DNA from: Casimicrobiaceae bacterium
Lineage (GTDB): Bacteria > Pseudomonadota > Gammaproteobacteria > Burkholderiales > Casimicrobiaceae
DNA: 11,383 nucleotides
Direction: 5' to 3'
Assembly: GCA_955652025.1 (NCBI GenBank)
Contig: CATPAO010000351.1
Location: forward strand, 1-11,383
How positions within the stretch are numbered: the stretch's first letter is position 1; the number at the start of each line of letters is the position of its first letter. The position numbers were made by a program, and so were the translations under genes. Shown piece after piece: positions 1 to 6,923 of this stretch. Below the pieces are notes generated by a model that was not told the DNA's origin, did no database searches, and saw only the letters and a list, made by a program, of their open reading frames with translations.

Positions 1-55
1 AAACCGGTGAGCGCAGGTCGAACCTCACAAGGGGGTCGGCGGGACGAGGGTGGGG

Positions 56-84
56 TTGATGACGTCGCAGGCCGGGCTTATGTT
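56..84 (+). promoter_or_regulatory. Putative sigma-70 promoter of the lipoprotein gene
   Basis: TTGATG at 56-61 (4 of 6 matches to TTGACA) and TATGTT at 79-84 (4 of 6 to TATAAT) are separated by exactly 17 bases. Transcription would start near 91, giving a leader of about 75 bases before the ATG at 166. This is a pattern match only; no operator is visible around it. Confidence 0.4.
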
Positions 85-153
85 CTAGGGATGTCCACAA
101 CGCCTGCGACGGCGTCTCGAGTTCGGTGCACGTGGGCTACAGTGGTCACTGCC

Positions 154-160
154 GGAGGGG
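154..160 (+). promoter_or_regulatory. Ribosome binding site deciding the lipoprotein start
   Basis: GGAGGGG lies five bases before the ATG at 166. The reading frame stays open back to position 7, so this site together with the signal peptide that follows is what fixes the start at 166. Confidence 0.7.
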
Positions 161-165
161 GCATC

Positions 166-630
166 ATGAATCGCCGCGCCGTCACGATCTGCCTGACCTT
201 GCTCGTCGCCGCGTGCACTGCGTCGGAGAATCGCCCGCCGCTGGTCACCACGCCGCCCGGCGAAGCTGCCGGGGCTGCCGTCGCCCGGCGTCCGCTCGAG
301 ACACCCGCAATCCCACCCATCGCTTTGGCGCCGACGCCGGCGGTTCCAGCGCCAGCCCCATCACCGACCAAGATTGTCGTCCCACCCAACACGCTCTACG
401 TTTGCGTCATCGATGCGAAGGCGCAGCAACAGCAAACAGCCATCGAGTTCGCGCCGAAGGTGGGTAAGCTGTGCGGCAAGCACCCCGAAATGGGGCCCTG
501 TCAATACGAGCGCAACAATTGCCGCGCCAGCGGCGGGCGCGTCTTTGCCGCCAACGGCGTCGAGATCACGATGGCGACCGAGGCCGAGTACGACAAGAAG
601 GTAATGCGCGTGCGATTTCGCGCGAACTAA
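166..630 (+). CDS. Small exported lipoprotein, function unknown
   Basis: The protein has 154 residues. It begins with a basic n-region (MNRR), a short hydrophobic core and the lipobox VAAC, with the lipidated cysteine at residue 17, so it should be lipid-anchored in the periplasm or outer membrane. Residues about 24-75 form an Ala/Pro-rich linker. The C-terminal part, about 75-154, is compact and contains four cysteines, including the stretch MGPCQYERNNC, and ends KVMRVRFRAN. I believe similar C-terminal domains occur in hypothetical proteins of Burkholderiales but can name no family. The ATG at 166 is preferred because of the strong ribosome binding site and the signal peptide; upstream in-frame starts would bury the signal. 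The stop lies only about three bases before a tctA relic, so the original downstream neighbour was probably lost by deletion. The four cysteines could be oxidised by the DsbA-type enzyme encoded further right. Confidence 0.82.
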   Translation: MNRRAVTICLTLLVAACTASENRPPLVTTPPGEAAGAAVARRPLETPAIPPIALAPTPAVPAPAPSPTKIVVPPNTLYVCVIDAKAQQQQTAIEFAPKVGKLCGKHPEMGPCQYERNNCRASGGRVFAANGVEITMATEAEYDKKVMRVRFRAN

Positions 631-633
631 GAA

Positions 634-1410
634 CGACGATCGCTCGGCACCGCGGTCGGCGCGCTGCCGGGCGCGGGCGCCGACATCGCGGGGCGGATGT
701 CGTACGCGATCAACAAGAAGTTCTCGAAGGAGCCGGAAAAGTTCGGCACGGGTCACGTCGAGGGCATTGTCGAATCCGGTTCCACGAACAATAGCGCGAT
801 GGCGGGCGCGTCGATCCCGCGCTGGCGTTCGGCATTCCCGGCGACTCGATCACCGCGATCGTCATCGGCGTGCTGTACACGAAGAACATGAATCCGGGGC
901 CGCCGCTCTTCATCAACCCCGCAGAACCTCTACGCCGTTTACCTGCAGTTCGTCATCGCCAACCTGATCATAGTTCCGCTGGGCTATTTGGGCATTAAGG
1001 CGTCGAAGCAGATCCTGAAGGTGCCGCGCAACGTGCTGATGCCGATGATCATGCTGTTCTGCGTCGTCGGCGCATTCGCGATCAACAACACGCCGTTCGA
1101 CGTTGCCGTGATGGTGATTGCATGGTCGCTTTCGTGCTCGAGGAGAACGGCGTACCGATCGCGCCGGCGATTCTCGGTGTCGTGCTGGGCGGCATGCTCG
1201 AGGACAACTTCGTCGTCGATGATCAAGGCCGATGGAGATCTGCTCGCGTTCTGTCATCGTCCCGTCGCGGCGAAGCTCGGGGCAATGACGCTCGCGGTGT
1301 GGTTCCTTCCGATATTGATGCGCCGTCTCCGCCGGCTCGCCGGCGCCTCACCACGCGCGCTGGGCGCGTCTCCGTGGCCGGGCCGGGCGCGACCGAGTTG
1401 CCGCGAATAA
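634..1410 (+). pseudogene. tctA: Relic of tripartite tricarboxylate transporter large permease TctA (3' half)
   Basis: The large membrane subunit of TctABC-type transporters imports citrate and related carboxylates across the inner membrane with a periplasmic TctC/Bug protein. Read across frames, the sequence gives typical TctA blocks in the right order: GALPGAGADIAGRMSYA (from 658), EKFGTGHVEGIVESGSTNN, FGIPGDSITAIVIGVLY (from about 828), VPRNVLMPMIMLFCVVGAFA (from about 1021), FVLEENGVPIAPAILGVVLG (from about 1128) and SMIKADGDLLAF (from 1216). The reading frame shifts near 820 (one base missing), 921 (one extra), 1120 (one missing) and 1215 (one extra). TctA proteins are about 500 residues; only the last 230-240 are present, so roughly the first half is missing. 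No tctB or tctC is seen. The last matching block ends near 1340; the open frame continues to the TAA at 1408-1410. The family call is secure; whether the indels are biological or sequencing errors is not, but the missing 5' half makes it non-functional either way. Confidence 0.88.
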
Positions 1411-1578
1411 CCCGCAGCAGGCACGATTCCCGCGTTAAGCGCACCGCAAGCCCGAGCACTGGCGCAACTCCGCACCGTCGAAGTATCTTACAGTTGCGTT
1501 CGCAAAGCGTGCCAGGGAGCAAAGGCTTCACCGAAGGTTGATCTCAAAACGAAGATTGTAAGTGCCCATCCAGAAGGC

Positions 1579-1969
1579 TCATTTTGATTTCCCGGCGCCC
1601 CATACATTCGGTCCATTTACCTTTGGCGCGGTAATTGCTTTTTTCTCCGGATCACCACCATGCGCCCTGACTGCAGAAATCTGCCTCCCTAGGCAGCTAG
1701 ACGATGACGGCAGTTTGCGGAGCAGCAACGGTCAGTGCATCCGCCGTGACATTCAATTCCTTCTTCAGCGGCAACGCCAACCAGAGCATCGCGATCGGTA
1801 CGATCAACATTGCGAACACGTCCCTGCGGCCCCCACCGTACTGCTGCGGGGAACGGGTCTTGCAGGCTTGATCTCGCGGTACCGAAAGTCCGCCGCGTCG
1901 GCGACGCTCGGCGCTTGCTTTTGTGACCCAACGATGCGATCTTAGCGGCTCGTTTCGCAATCCGCGCAA
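1579..1969 (-). pseudogene. Possible degraded minus-strand gene end, family unknown
   Basis: On the minus strand one frame contains a hydrophobic, membrane-like segment, VFAMLIVPIAMLWLALPL, followed by KKELNVTADALTVAAP, and stops at 1697-1699. The next frame then continues with a hydrophilic tail, DPEKKAITAPKVNGPNVWGA, ending GKSK and a TGA at 1579-1581. The tail looks like a genuine lysine-rich C-terminus of an integral membrane or exported protein. Joining the two would need one frameshift near 1700-1740. I do not recognise the family, and chance open frames are common in GC-rich DNA, so this is a low-confidence call. Confidence 0.22.
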
Positions 1970-2127
1970 TGCGATGTGGACGGGTCAGGGGATTGCGGAA
2001 TTTTCCCGGGCGACGGTTGGGCGATGCCCAGCGCGAACGTGCAGCTTGGAATTTCGAAGTGCCGATCGAATAGCGGATGTGAAAGCGGAATCGGGAAGGG
2101 TAGCTAGTAGCTTTCGTTGCAACGGAT

Positions 2128-2134
2128 AAGGGAG
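2128..2134 (+). promoter_or_regulatory. Ribosome binding site deciding the start at 2144
   Basis: AAGGGAG, extended by further GA repeats, lies nine bases upstream of the ATG at 2144. It supports that ATG over an in-frame TTG at 2117, which would place the signal peptide behind nine extra polar residues. Confidence 0.65.
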
Positions 2135-2143
2135 AGAGACACC

Positions 2144-2875
2144 ATGTTCAGTCCGACTCGTACGGCACTCTATGTCGCCATCGGCGCGATGGCCTTGGCA
2201 GCCAACGAAGCCAACGCCGGATGCAAGCTCATCGGTGGCACCTACGTGTGCGCTTCCTGGATCACAGGGAGCGAGATCTGCCAAGTTGTGTACGATACAC
2301 AGACGACCAATCCCAATCCCGCCAATGTCAGCATCGAGTGCTCCGTCGAGGGAGCCATAGTCACCCCTACGGAGGGTGGTGGAGTCTTTGTCTGTACCAC
2401 CGGTCAGTTGCCCCCCGGCACGTTGACTTGCGGCCCCGGGTTATCTGCAACTACCTCTTCCTCGCTTAGCTCGTTTAGCATGACCGCCGCCGCCACGACG
2501 GGCACGGGCATTGCCAAGAACGAGTGCAAGCACGGCAATGACGTTGGCGCCGATGGCCACACGGACCTAAGCTGCTTCGATTCCTCGCTCGGGATCTTCC
2601 CTCCGCCTCCCCCCGGCGGCTTGTCCGCTTTCGCCACCGACATAAAATGCGACCAGCAGGGCATCTGCACGGGCAGCGCCGAGGTCAATCCTCCCGCGGG
2701 CAGCACGTGCAACGCGAACGGTGGGCCGGTTATCAATTTCACCGCCGACCAATTCGTCGGCACCGTAGATGCCTGCAGCGGCGAAAGCTGCAGGACCTTG
2801 AGCCAGCTGTGCACGCGGAACGGGGAGAAATACGATTGCACGACCATCCCGCCTCCTAGTTCCTGCAGCTTTTAA
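2144..2875 (+). CDS. Secreted cysteine-rich protein, function unknown
   Basis: The 243-residue product starts with a clear Sec signal peptide (MFSPTRTALYVAIGAMALAA, cleavage after ANA at about residue 25). The mature part begins with GCKLIGGTYVC and contains 16 cysteines spread over its whole length, an even number that fits disulfide pairing. Several are followed by short polar loops (GSEIC, VSIEC, GGVFVC, GTLTC, IKC, GIC, DAC, ESC, LC, YDC, SSC). A Ser/Thr/Ala-rich low-complexity stretch at about 105-128 and a run of five prolines near 150 look like flexible linkers between two or three small disulfide-knotted modules. It ends SSCSF. I recognise no family. The protein should leave the cytoplasm and need oxidative folding; the next gene encodes a DsbA-family enzyme in the same orientation, about 390 bases away and separated by a strong stem-loop, so they are probably not one transcript. 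Possible roles such as surface protein, adhesin or toxin-like knot protein cannot be chosen from sequence. Confidence 0.82.
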   Translation: MFSPTRTALYVAIGAMALAANEANAGCKLIGGTYVCASWITGSEICQVVYDTQTTNPNPANVSIECSVEGAIVTPTEGGGVFVCTTGQLPPGTLTCGPGLSATTSSSLSSFSMTAAATTGTGIAKNECKHGNDVGADGHTDLSCFDSSLGIFPPPPPGGLSAFATDIKCDQQGICTGSAEVNPPAGSTCNANGGPVINFTADQFVGTVDACSGESCRTLSQLCTRNGEKYDCTTIPPPSSCSF

Positions 2876-3266
2876 GTTTCGCGGCGCAACAGTCGAGAGG
2901 GCCTCGCCATCTATGTAAGCGCGGCGAGCCGTCCTCGGCCGGAAGCGCCGGCACAGCAGATTGCATCGACCCGGCTGACCCCCGGTCTTCGCCAGTCGCG
3001 GCACCGGGCTGCGACGGCGAAGGATTCGGGGGTCGCGTCTTTTCCGGGCTAGGCGATCGGTCAAGGCCTCATAATACGGCTGTCGATATCGTCCCCATGC
3101 CGTCGCACACGGCGACGATCGGCACGGGGCGGTGACGGCAACGCTGCGCCGTTCGGCTCCGGTTGCGGTTTGCTGACGAAAGCGCCACGCGTCGGTCGGG
3201 CCGTTCGCGGGATTCCCAGCATCGGGTTGAACCCCGCGTCGCACACTCCTCTTTCCAGAGGTCGAG
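2876..3266. other. Intergenic region between the Cys-rich gene and the DsbA-type gene
   Basis: No gene is seen here. It contains the long inverted repeat at 2977-3043 (listed separately). After it, CATAAT at 3070-3075 resembles a -10 element, but no matching -35 element stands 16-18 bases before it, so I do not call a promoter. AGAGG at 3257-3261, five bases before the ATG at 3267, is the ribosome binding site of the DsbA-type gene. Confidence 0.6.
2977..3043 (+). terminator. Long stem-loop followed by TCTTTT, probable terminator
   Basis: The left arm GACCCCCG (2977-2984), CTTCGCC (2987-2993) and GTCGC (2995-2999) pairs with GCGAC (3011-3015), GGCGAAG (3016-3022) and CGGGGGTC (3027-3034). 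Together they give 20 base pairs with small internal bulges around an 11-base loop. TCTTTT follows at 3038-3043. This fits a Rho-independent terminator about 100 bases after the Cys-rich gene. The T tract is short and the stem is long and split, so a structured leader RNA element or protein-binding palindrome is also possible. Confidence 0.5.
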
Positions 3267-4400
3267 ATGAAAGCAGACAAAAAGGGATTTCGAGGATGCC
3301 TTGCGGCGATCGCCAGCGTGCGGCCATTCGCGGCCCCGGCAATCGGCATCTTCCGGCCGCGATGGACCGCGGCTGCGATCGGCGCCCTGATCTTCGCGGT
3401 CGTGGCCGGCGTGCCCGCGGCGCGTGCCCAGACGCTCTCGACCACGGCGCTGGCGGAAGTCAACGGCGTGGCGATCACGGCCAGGGACGTCGAGCGCTCG
3501 CTCGGCGCCAAGCTCTCCCAACTCGAAGAGCAGATCTACACGCTCAAGCGGAACGAGCTCGATGCCCTCGTCGCGCAAAGCCTGCTCGCGCAGGAAGCGG
3601 CGAAGCGCGGCGTGTCGGTCGCCGCCTTAATGGACGACGAAGTGACGTCCAAGGTCGCGCTCGTCACCGAGAAAGAGATCGACGAATACTACCAGGCCAA
3701 CAAGGCCCGGATGCGTGGCGACGAGACAAGCGTCCGTCCGCAGATCCGTTCCCTCCTGCAGCAGCAGAAGCTGACGGCTCGCCAGGGAATCTACCTGGCA
3801 TCGCTGCGGTCGCGGGCGAAGATCGTCGTTCGCCTCGAACCTCCGGCCGCGGCGCGTATCGACGTGGCGATCGCAGGTGCGCCTCTCCGCGGCGCACCGG
3901 ACGCTGCGGTGACGGTCGTGGAATTCTCCGACTTTGAATGCCCGTTCTGCAAGCAGGCGAATGGGACGTTGGCAAAGCTCATGGAAACGTATTCGGGCAA
4001 GATCAGGCTCGTGTACCGCGACTTTCCGCTCGAGAATATTCATCCGCAGGCGCGGCGCGCCGCCGAGGCCGCGCGGTGCGCGCGGGACGGAGGAAAATTC
4101 TGGGAGTACCACGACGTGCTGTTCGTCCAGTCACCGAAGCTTGCGCCCGAAGACCTGAAGCGCTACGCGAGCCAGGTCGGACTCGACGTCGAAAAATTTG
4201 ACACCTGCCTCGCGGGCGGCGCACAAAGCGCACCCGTGCAAAAGGACCTCGATGAAGGCACCCAGCTGGGCATCACGGGCACGCCCGCGTTCTTCATCAA
4301 TGGAAGGTTTCTGAGCGGGGCCCAGCCAATCGAAAGGTTCGCGCGCATGATCGATGACGAACTGGCACGCACCGCCGGCGCTGTCGCCAAGGCGCAATAG
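3267..4400 (+). CDS. Periplasmic DsbA-family thiol-disulfide oxidoreductase with SurA-like N-terminal domain
   Basis: The 377-residue protein would oxidise or rearrange disulfides in exported proteins. A hydrophobic segment at residues 35-49 ending in AARA|Q (cleavage near 54) is a signal peptide with an unusually long n-region. Residues about 60-185 resemble the SurA/PpiC N-terminal chaperone helices (EVNGVAITARDVERSL, ELDALVAQSLLAQEAAKRG). Residues about 195-370 are a DsbA-like thioredoxin fold: VTVVEFSDFECPFCKQ with the active-site CPFC at 225-228, the helical insertion with YRDFPLENIHPQARRAAEAA, and the cis-proline loop GITGTPAFFING with Pro340. Two further cysteines (271 and 314) lie in the insertion, as in BdbD-like proteins. 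The ATG at 3267 has AGAGG five bases upstream; a GTG at 3318 would give a more usual signal peptide but has only a weak binding site. No membrane partner such as DsbB is encoded here. The gene converges on the cyclase relic, whose original end is only 21 bases beyond this stop. The function is secure at family level; substrates are unknown. Confidence 0.94.
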   Translation: MKADKKGFRGCLAAIASVRPFAAPAIGIFRPRWTAAAIGALIFAVVAGVPAARAQTLSTTALAEVNGVAITARDVERSLGAKLSQLEEQIYTLKRNELDALVAQSLLAQEAAKRGVSVAALMDDEVTSKVALVTEKEIDEYYQANKARMRGDETSVRPQIRSLLQQQKLTARQGIYLASLRSRAKIVVRLEPPAAARIDVAIAGAPLRGAPDAAVTVVEFSDFECPFCKQANGTLAKLMETYSGKIRLVYRDFPLENIHPQARRAAEAARCARDGGKFWEYHDVLFVQSPKLAPEDLKRYASQVGLDVEKFDTCLAGGAQSAPVQKDLDEGTQLGITGTPAFFINGRFLSGAQPIERFARMIDDELARTAGAVAKAQ

Positions 4401-4421
4401 CTCCAGACGGCCGGGCCGACG

Positions 4422-6711
4422 CTAACCATTGGTCAGGTGCTCGAACGTCCCGTCCCAATCCGCGGGCGGAGGCGTTTCGCGCAAGGTCCGGCACCGCTCC
4501 CGGATGACGCGGGACGGACCGTCCGTGGGTCATAGCGCGAGGCACTCTCCGAACCGCTCCATGGCGCCGTCCCAGCGCTGGCGGCGGTACGCCTCCATGG
4601 CACTCGCGTAGAGACTCAGCATCTGCGCCTGGTCTCCGGGCAGCGTAGCGCTTGCCACCCCCAGCAGCTCGTAAATCCGCAGCGCCTGCCTGCGGCCCTT
4701 GACCTGGACTTTGTCCAGCTCGCGCAGCAGGAAGCCGTTCCCGATCAGCTCGGCAGTCTCCTCGCCGATCATGATTTCGGTCCCGTATGCCTTGTTCAGT
4801 TGTTCGAGGCGCGACGCGAGGTTCACGCGGTCCCCGAGCACGCCGTAGTTGAAGCGATACCGGGACCCGTAATTTCCGACCAGCCTCGCGCCCGAGTTGA
4901 TGCCGGTGCGGGCGGATAGCGGCGGCCGGCCGATCTTGGCCCACGCCTCCGCGAGCGCGTAACGCGCGTCTCGCATGGCGAGCCGTGCAGGCAAGCTTCG
5001 CGTGGTCGGCCGCCTCGACCGGCGCCCCGAAGATCGCCATCAGCTCGTCGCCGACGTAGGCTGTCAGCGTGCCGTGGTTGGCGAACACGAGCGCGGTCAT
5101 CTTTTCGTAGTACTCGCTCAACACATCGATGATCTCGCTCGGCGAGTAGCGATCCGAGTAGCCCGTGAAGACGACCAGATCGCAGAACAGCACCGAGAGG
5201 GCCCGCTCCTGTCCCCCAAGTGCGCCCTGCTCGGGATTGTTCAGCACCTGCTCGATCACGTCGGGCGACACATACTGCTGGAAGGTTGCCTTGATCCGCC
5301 TGCGCTCGCGTTCTTCGGTCAAGTAGCGATAAACGGTCAGTATCGTGTAGGTCCCCGCGAGGGCCAAGGTCGGGTACACCATGTTGAGCCACACGTGCGC
5401 GTGCACGAAAAGCTGATAGGCGACGCTGACGAAGAGCCCGAAGAGCGTCACGACGAACACCAGCCCGCCGAAGGCGCTCATCCGCGGCAGTGCGGCCATG
5501 ACGAGCAGTGGCAGGACAACGATGGCCAGCAGGTCGAAGATCCTGGACCAGCGCGGTCGGGCGATGAAATTCGTGGTCAGGATATTGTCGATGACCGTGG
5601 CGTGGTTTTCCAGGCCCGGAGACACGGGCCCGAACGGCGTGCCGCGGATGTCGCCGATCCCGATCGCCGTCGCTCCCACCAGCACGATCTTGTCCTTGAA
5701 CGTGCCGCTCGGCAGCTTGCCCCCGAGAATGTCGCTGATGGCGTAGTAGGGAAAGGTCTTCTGGGGGCCCAGGTAATTGATCAGCATCTGCCCGGCCTCG
5801 TCGGTGCGGACGAAGCGATTCCCGATCTGGACCCCTTCGACGCCATCGGGCCTCGCGCGGACCGCGAGCTGCGGCTTGCCCATGAAATGCCAATAGCACA
5901 GGATCGACAGGGGTGGGAACAGGTCCTCTCCGCCCTGGATCATCAACGGCATCCATCGCACGACACCGTCGGGATCGACGGCCACGCTGAAGTAGCCGGT
6001 CGACGCCGCGGCGGCCGTGAACATGTCGAGATTGCCCTGCGGCGCGTAGGCCTTCAGGAAGGGCACCGAGGCAGCGCTCGGGTCCGTGTAGATGACGAGA
6101 GGGTACTTGGAGTCCGCGATGCCGCTGAATTGCCGCTCGATGCTCCCCTCGTCGAGTTTGTGCCCGACCTCCGCCTCGCTCATATGGAAGAAGTAGCCGA
6201 GCACGATCGCGGCCGAAGATCGCTCGAGTGCGCGCCAGCGCGCGATCGTTGTCGGCGTCCAGCCGGCTCTCCCGGAGGAAGTCGGCGAGCTGCGGAACCT
6301 TGAGTTTCAGCGAATCGACCTTGTTCGCCAGTTCATCGACTAAATCCAGCCGCTCGTTCTGGTCGGGCTCCGCGAACGTGATGTCGAACCCAATGGTCTT
6401 GGCACCGTCGCGCGACAGCGCACCGATGAGCGGGCGATTGTCGACCTCGGCCAGGGCCACCGCCCCTCGGCTTGGAGACTCTTCTCGTCGATCACCGCCA
6501 GCACCACCGTGGGGGTGGGCGGAATCGGGCCGCGGGTGCGAAAGCGCAGATCCAGCCAGTTGCGCTCGATCGCGTCGAGAACGGGCGTGTCGACTGCGTA
6601 CAGGGCGATCACGACGCCGATCACGCCCACCGTGAGCGCAGTGGGATTGAGCAGCAGTGACTTCAGGAACGAAAGCGTGAAGCGGCGGCGACGCTTGAGC
6701 GGCGGCTTCAT
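4422..6711 (-). pseudogene. Broken CHASE2-domain class III adenylate/guanylate cyclase
   Basis: The ancestral product, about 760 residues, was an inner-membrane cyclase with a periplasmic CHASE2 sensor. It reads from ATG 6711 (MKPPLKRRRR, membrane segment at residues 24-41) into CHASE2 (GRWPWPRS, GAKTIGFDITFAEPD, GYFFHMSEAEVG, DKIVLVGATAIGIGD, PGLENHATVIDNILT, ending near 5555). Three membrane helices follow (about 5540-5330), then the cyclase domain (about 5205-4690) with metal aspartates at 5179-5181 and 5047-5049 and the YGVLGDRVNLASRLE block with its catalytic Asn and Arg. The frame is broken near 6433 (one base missing), near 6229 (one extra, restoring frame) and near 4985 (one extra). 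A TGA at 4530-4532 then interrupts the tail, but the same frame continues past it with PTDGPSRVIRERCRTLRETP and PPADWDGTFEHLTNG, stopping at 4422-4424. That is the usual end of this family, so the TGA is a nonsense mutation, probably from CGA. The DxxGFT motif reads DLVVFT and the canonical substrate lysine is Ala. The start has only a weak binding site (GGGA). Calling it a pseudogene assumes the base calls are right. Confidence 0.9.
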
Positions 6712-6740
6712 CGGATCCCGACACTATGCATTGCTTGCCG

Positions 6741-6754
6741 ATTCGATATTCGAT
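6741..6754. repeat. Tandem 7-base repeat upstream of the cyclase gene
   Basis: ATTCGAT occurs twice without a gap, at 6741-6747 and 6748-6754, about 30-43 bases upstream of the cyclase ATG at 6711. On the cyclase strand CATAGT at about 6722-6727 resembles a -10 element, so the repeat would sit near the -35 region where a regulator could bind. With only two copies, chance is a fair alternative. Confidence 0.25.
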
Positions 6755-6923
6755 GCGCACCCCGCCGTCGATGGATCGCGGGGGCGCGGCGGCGACGCCG
6801 AAAGCGCAGGCAGCGACAGACTACGATGCGACTGGCGCTAAGGCGCGGGACCTGCCGGCCGCCCGCTGAAGGCGCGGCGCCGGTGACGCATCGCCATGAT
6901 CCGCCCCGCGCGGCAAAGCCCGG

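Larger units (their letters stand above)
1411..2143. other. Intergenic region without an intact gene
   Basis: This 733-base stretch holds no open frame with convincing coding character. Its part around 1500-1660 is visibly richer in A and T than the surroundings. On the minus strand two neighbouring frames give protein-like segments, listed separately as a possible remnant (1579-1969). I see no tRNA, insertion-sequence ends or clear terminator. The last bases before 2144 carry the ribosome binding site of the next gene. Confidence 0.6.

Noticed and set aside
361..756. Minus-strand open frame of 131 codons over the lipoprotein gene
   Set aside because: It is antisense to the lipoprotein and to the tctA relic, and is Arg/Leu-rich without motifs.
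2567..3511. Minus-strand open frame of 314 codons across the Cys-rich gene, the spacer and the DsbA-type gene
   Set aside because: It overlaps two well-supported genes, crosses a strong stem-loop and is Arg/Ala-rich without motifs; it is a shadow frame.
4514..4526. Palindrome ACGGACCGTCCGT just after the premature cyclase stop, as a terminator
   Set aside because: There is no T tract and the loop would be very tight. The sequence also encodes the former cyclase C-terminus (TDGPS), which explains it better.
4975..6303. Long plus-strand open frame of 442 codons opposite the cyclase
   Set aside because: It is antisense to a clear CHASE2-cyclase gene, its composition (Arg, His, Asp rich) is that of a GC-rich shadow frame, and it has no recognisable domain.
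4977..6435. Programmed ribosomal frameshifting in the cyclase
   Set aside because: No slippery heptamer or stimulatory structure is seen at the shift points, the three shifts go in different directions, and a nonsense codon follows; decay or sequencing error is simpler.
4823..6760. Minus-strand frame of 645 codons starting at 6760
   Set aside because: Only its section of about 6433-6229 matches CHASE2; the rest is out-of-frame cyclase sequence. It arises from the frameshift and is not a separate gene.
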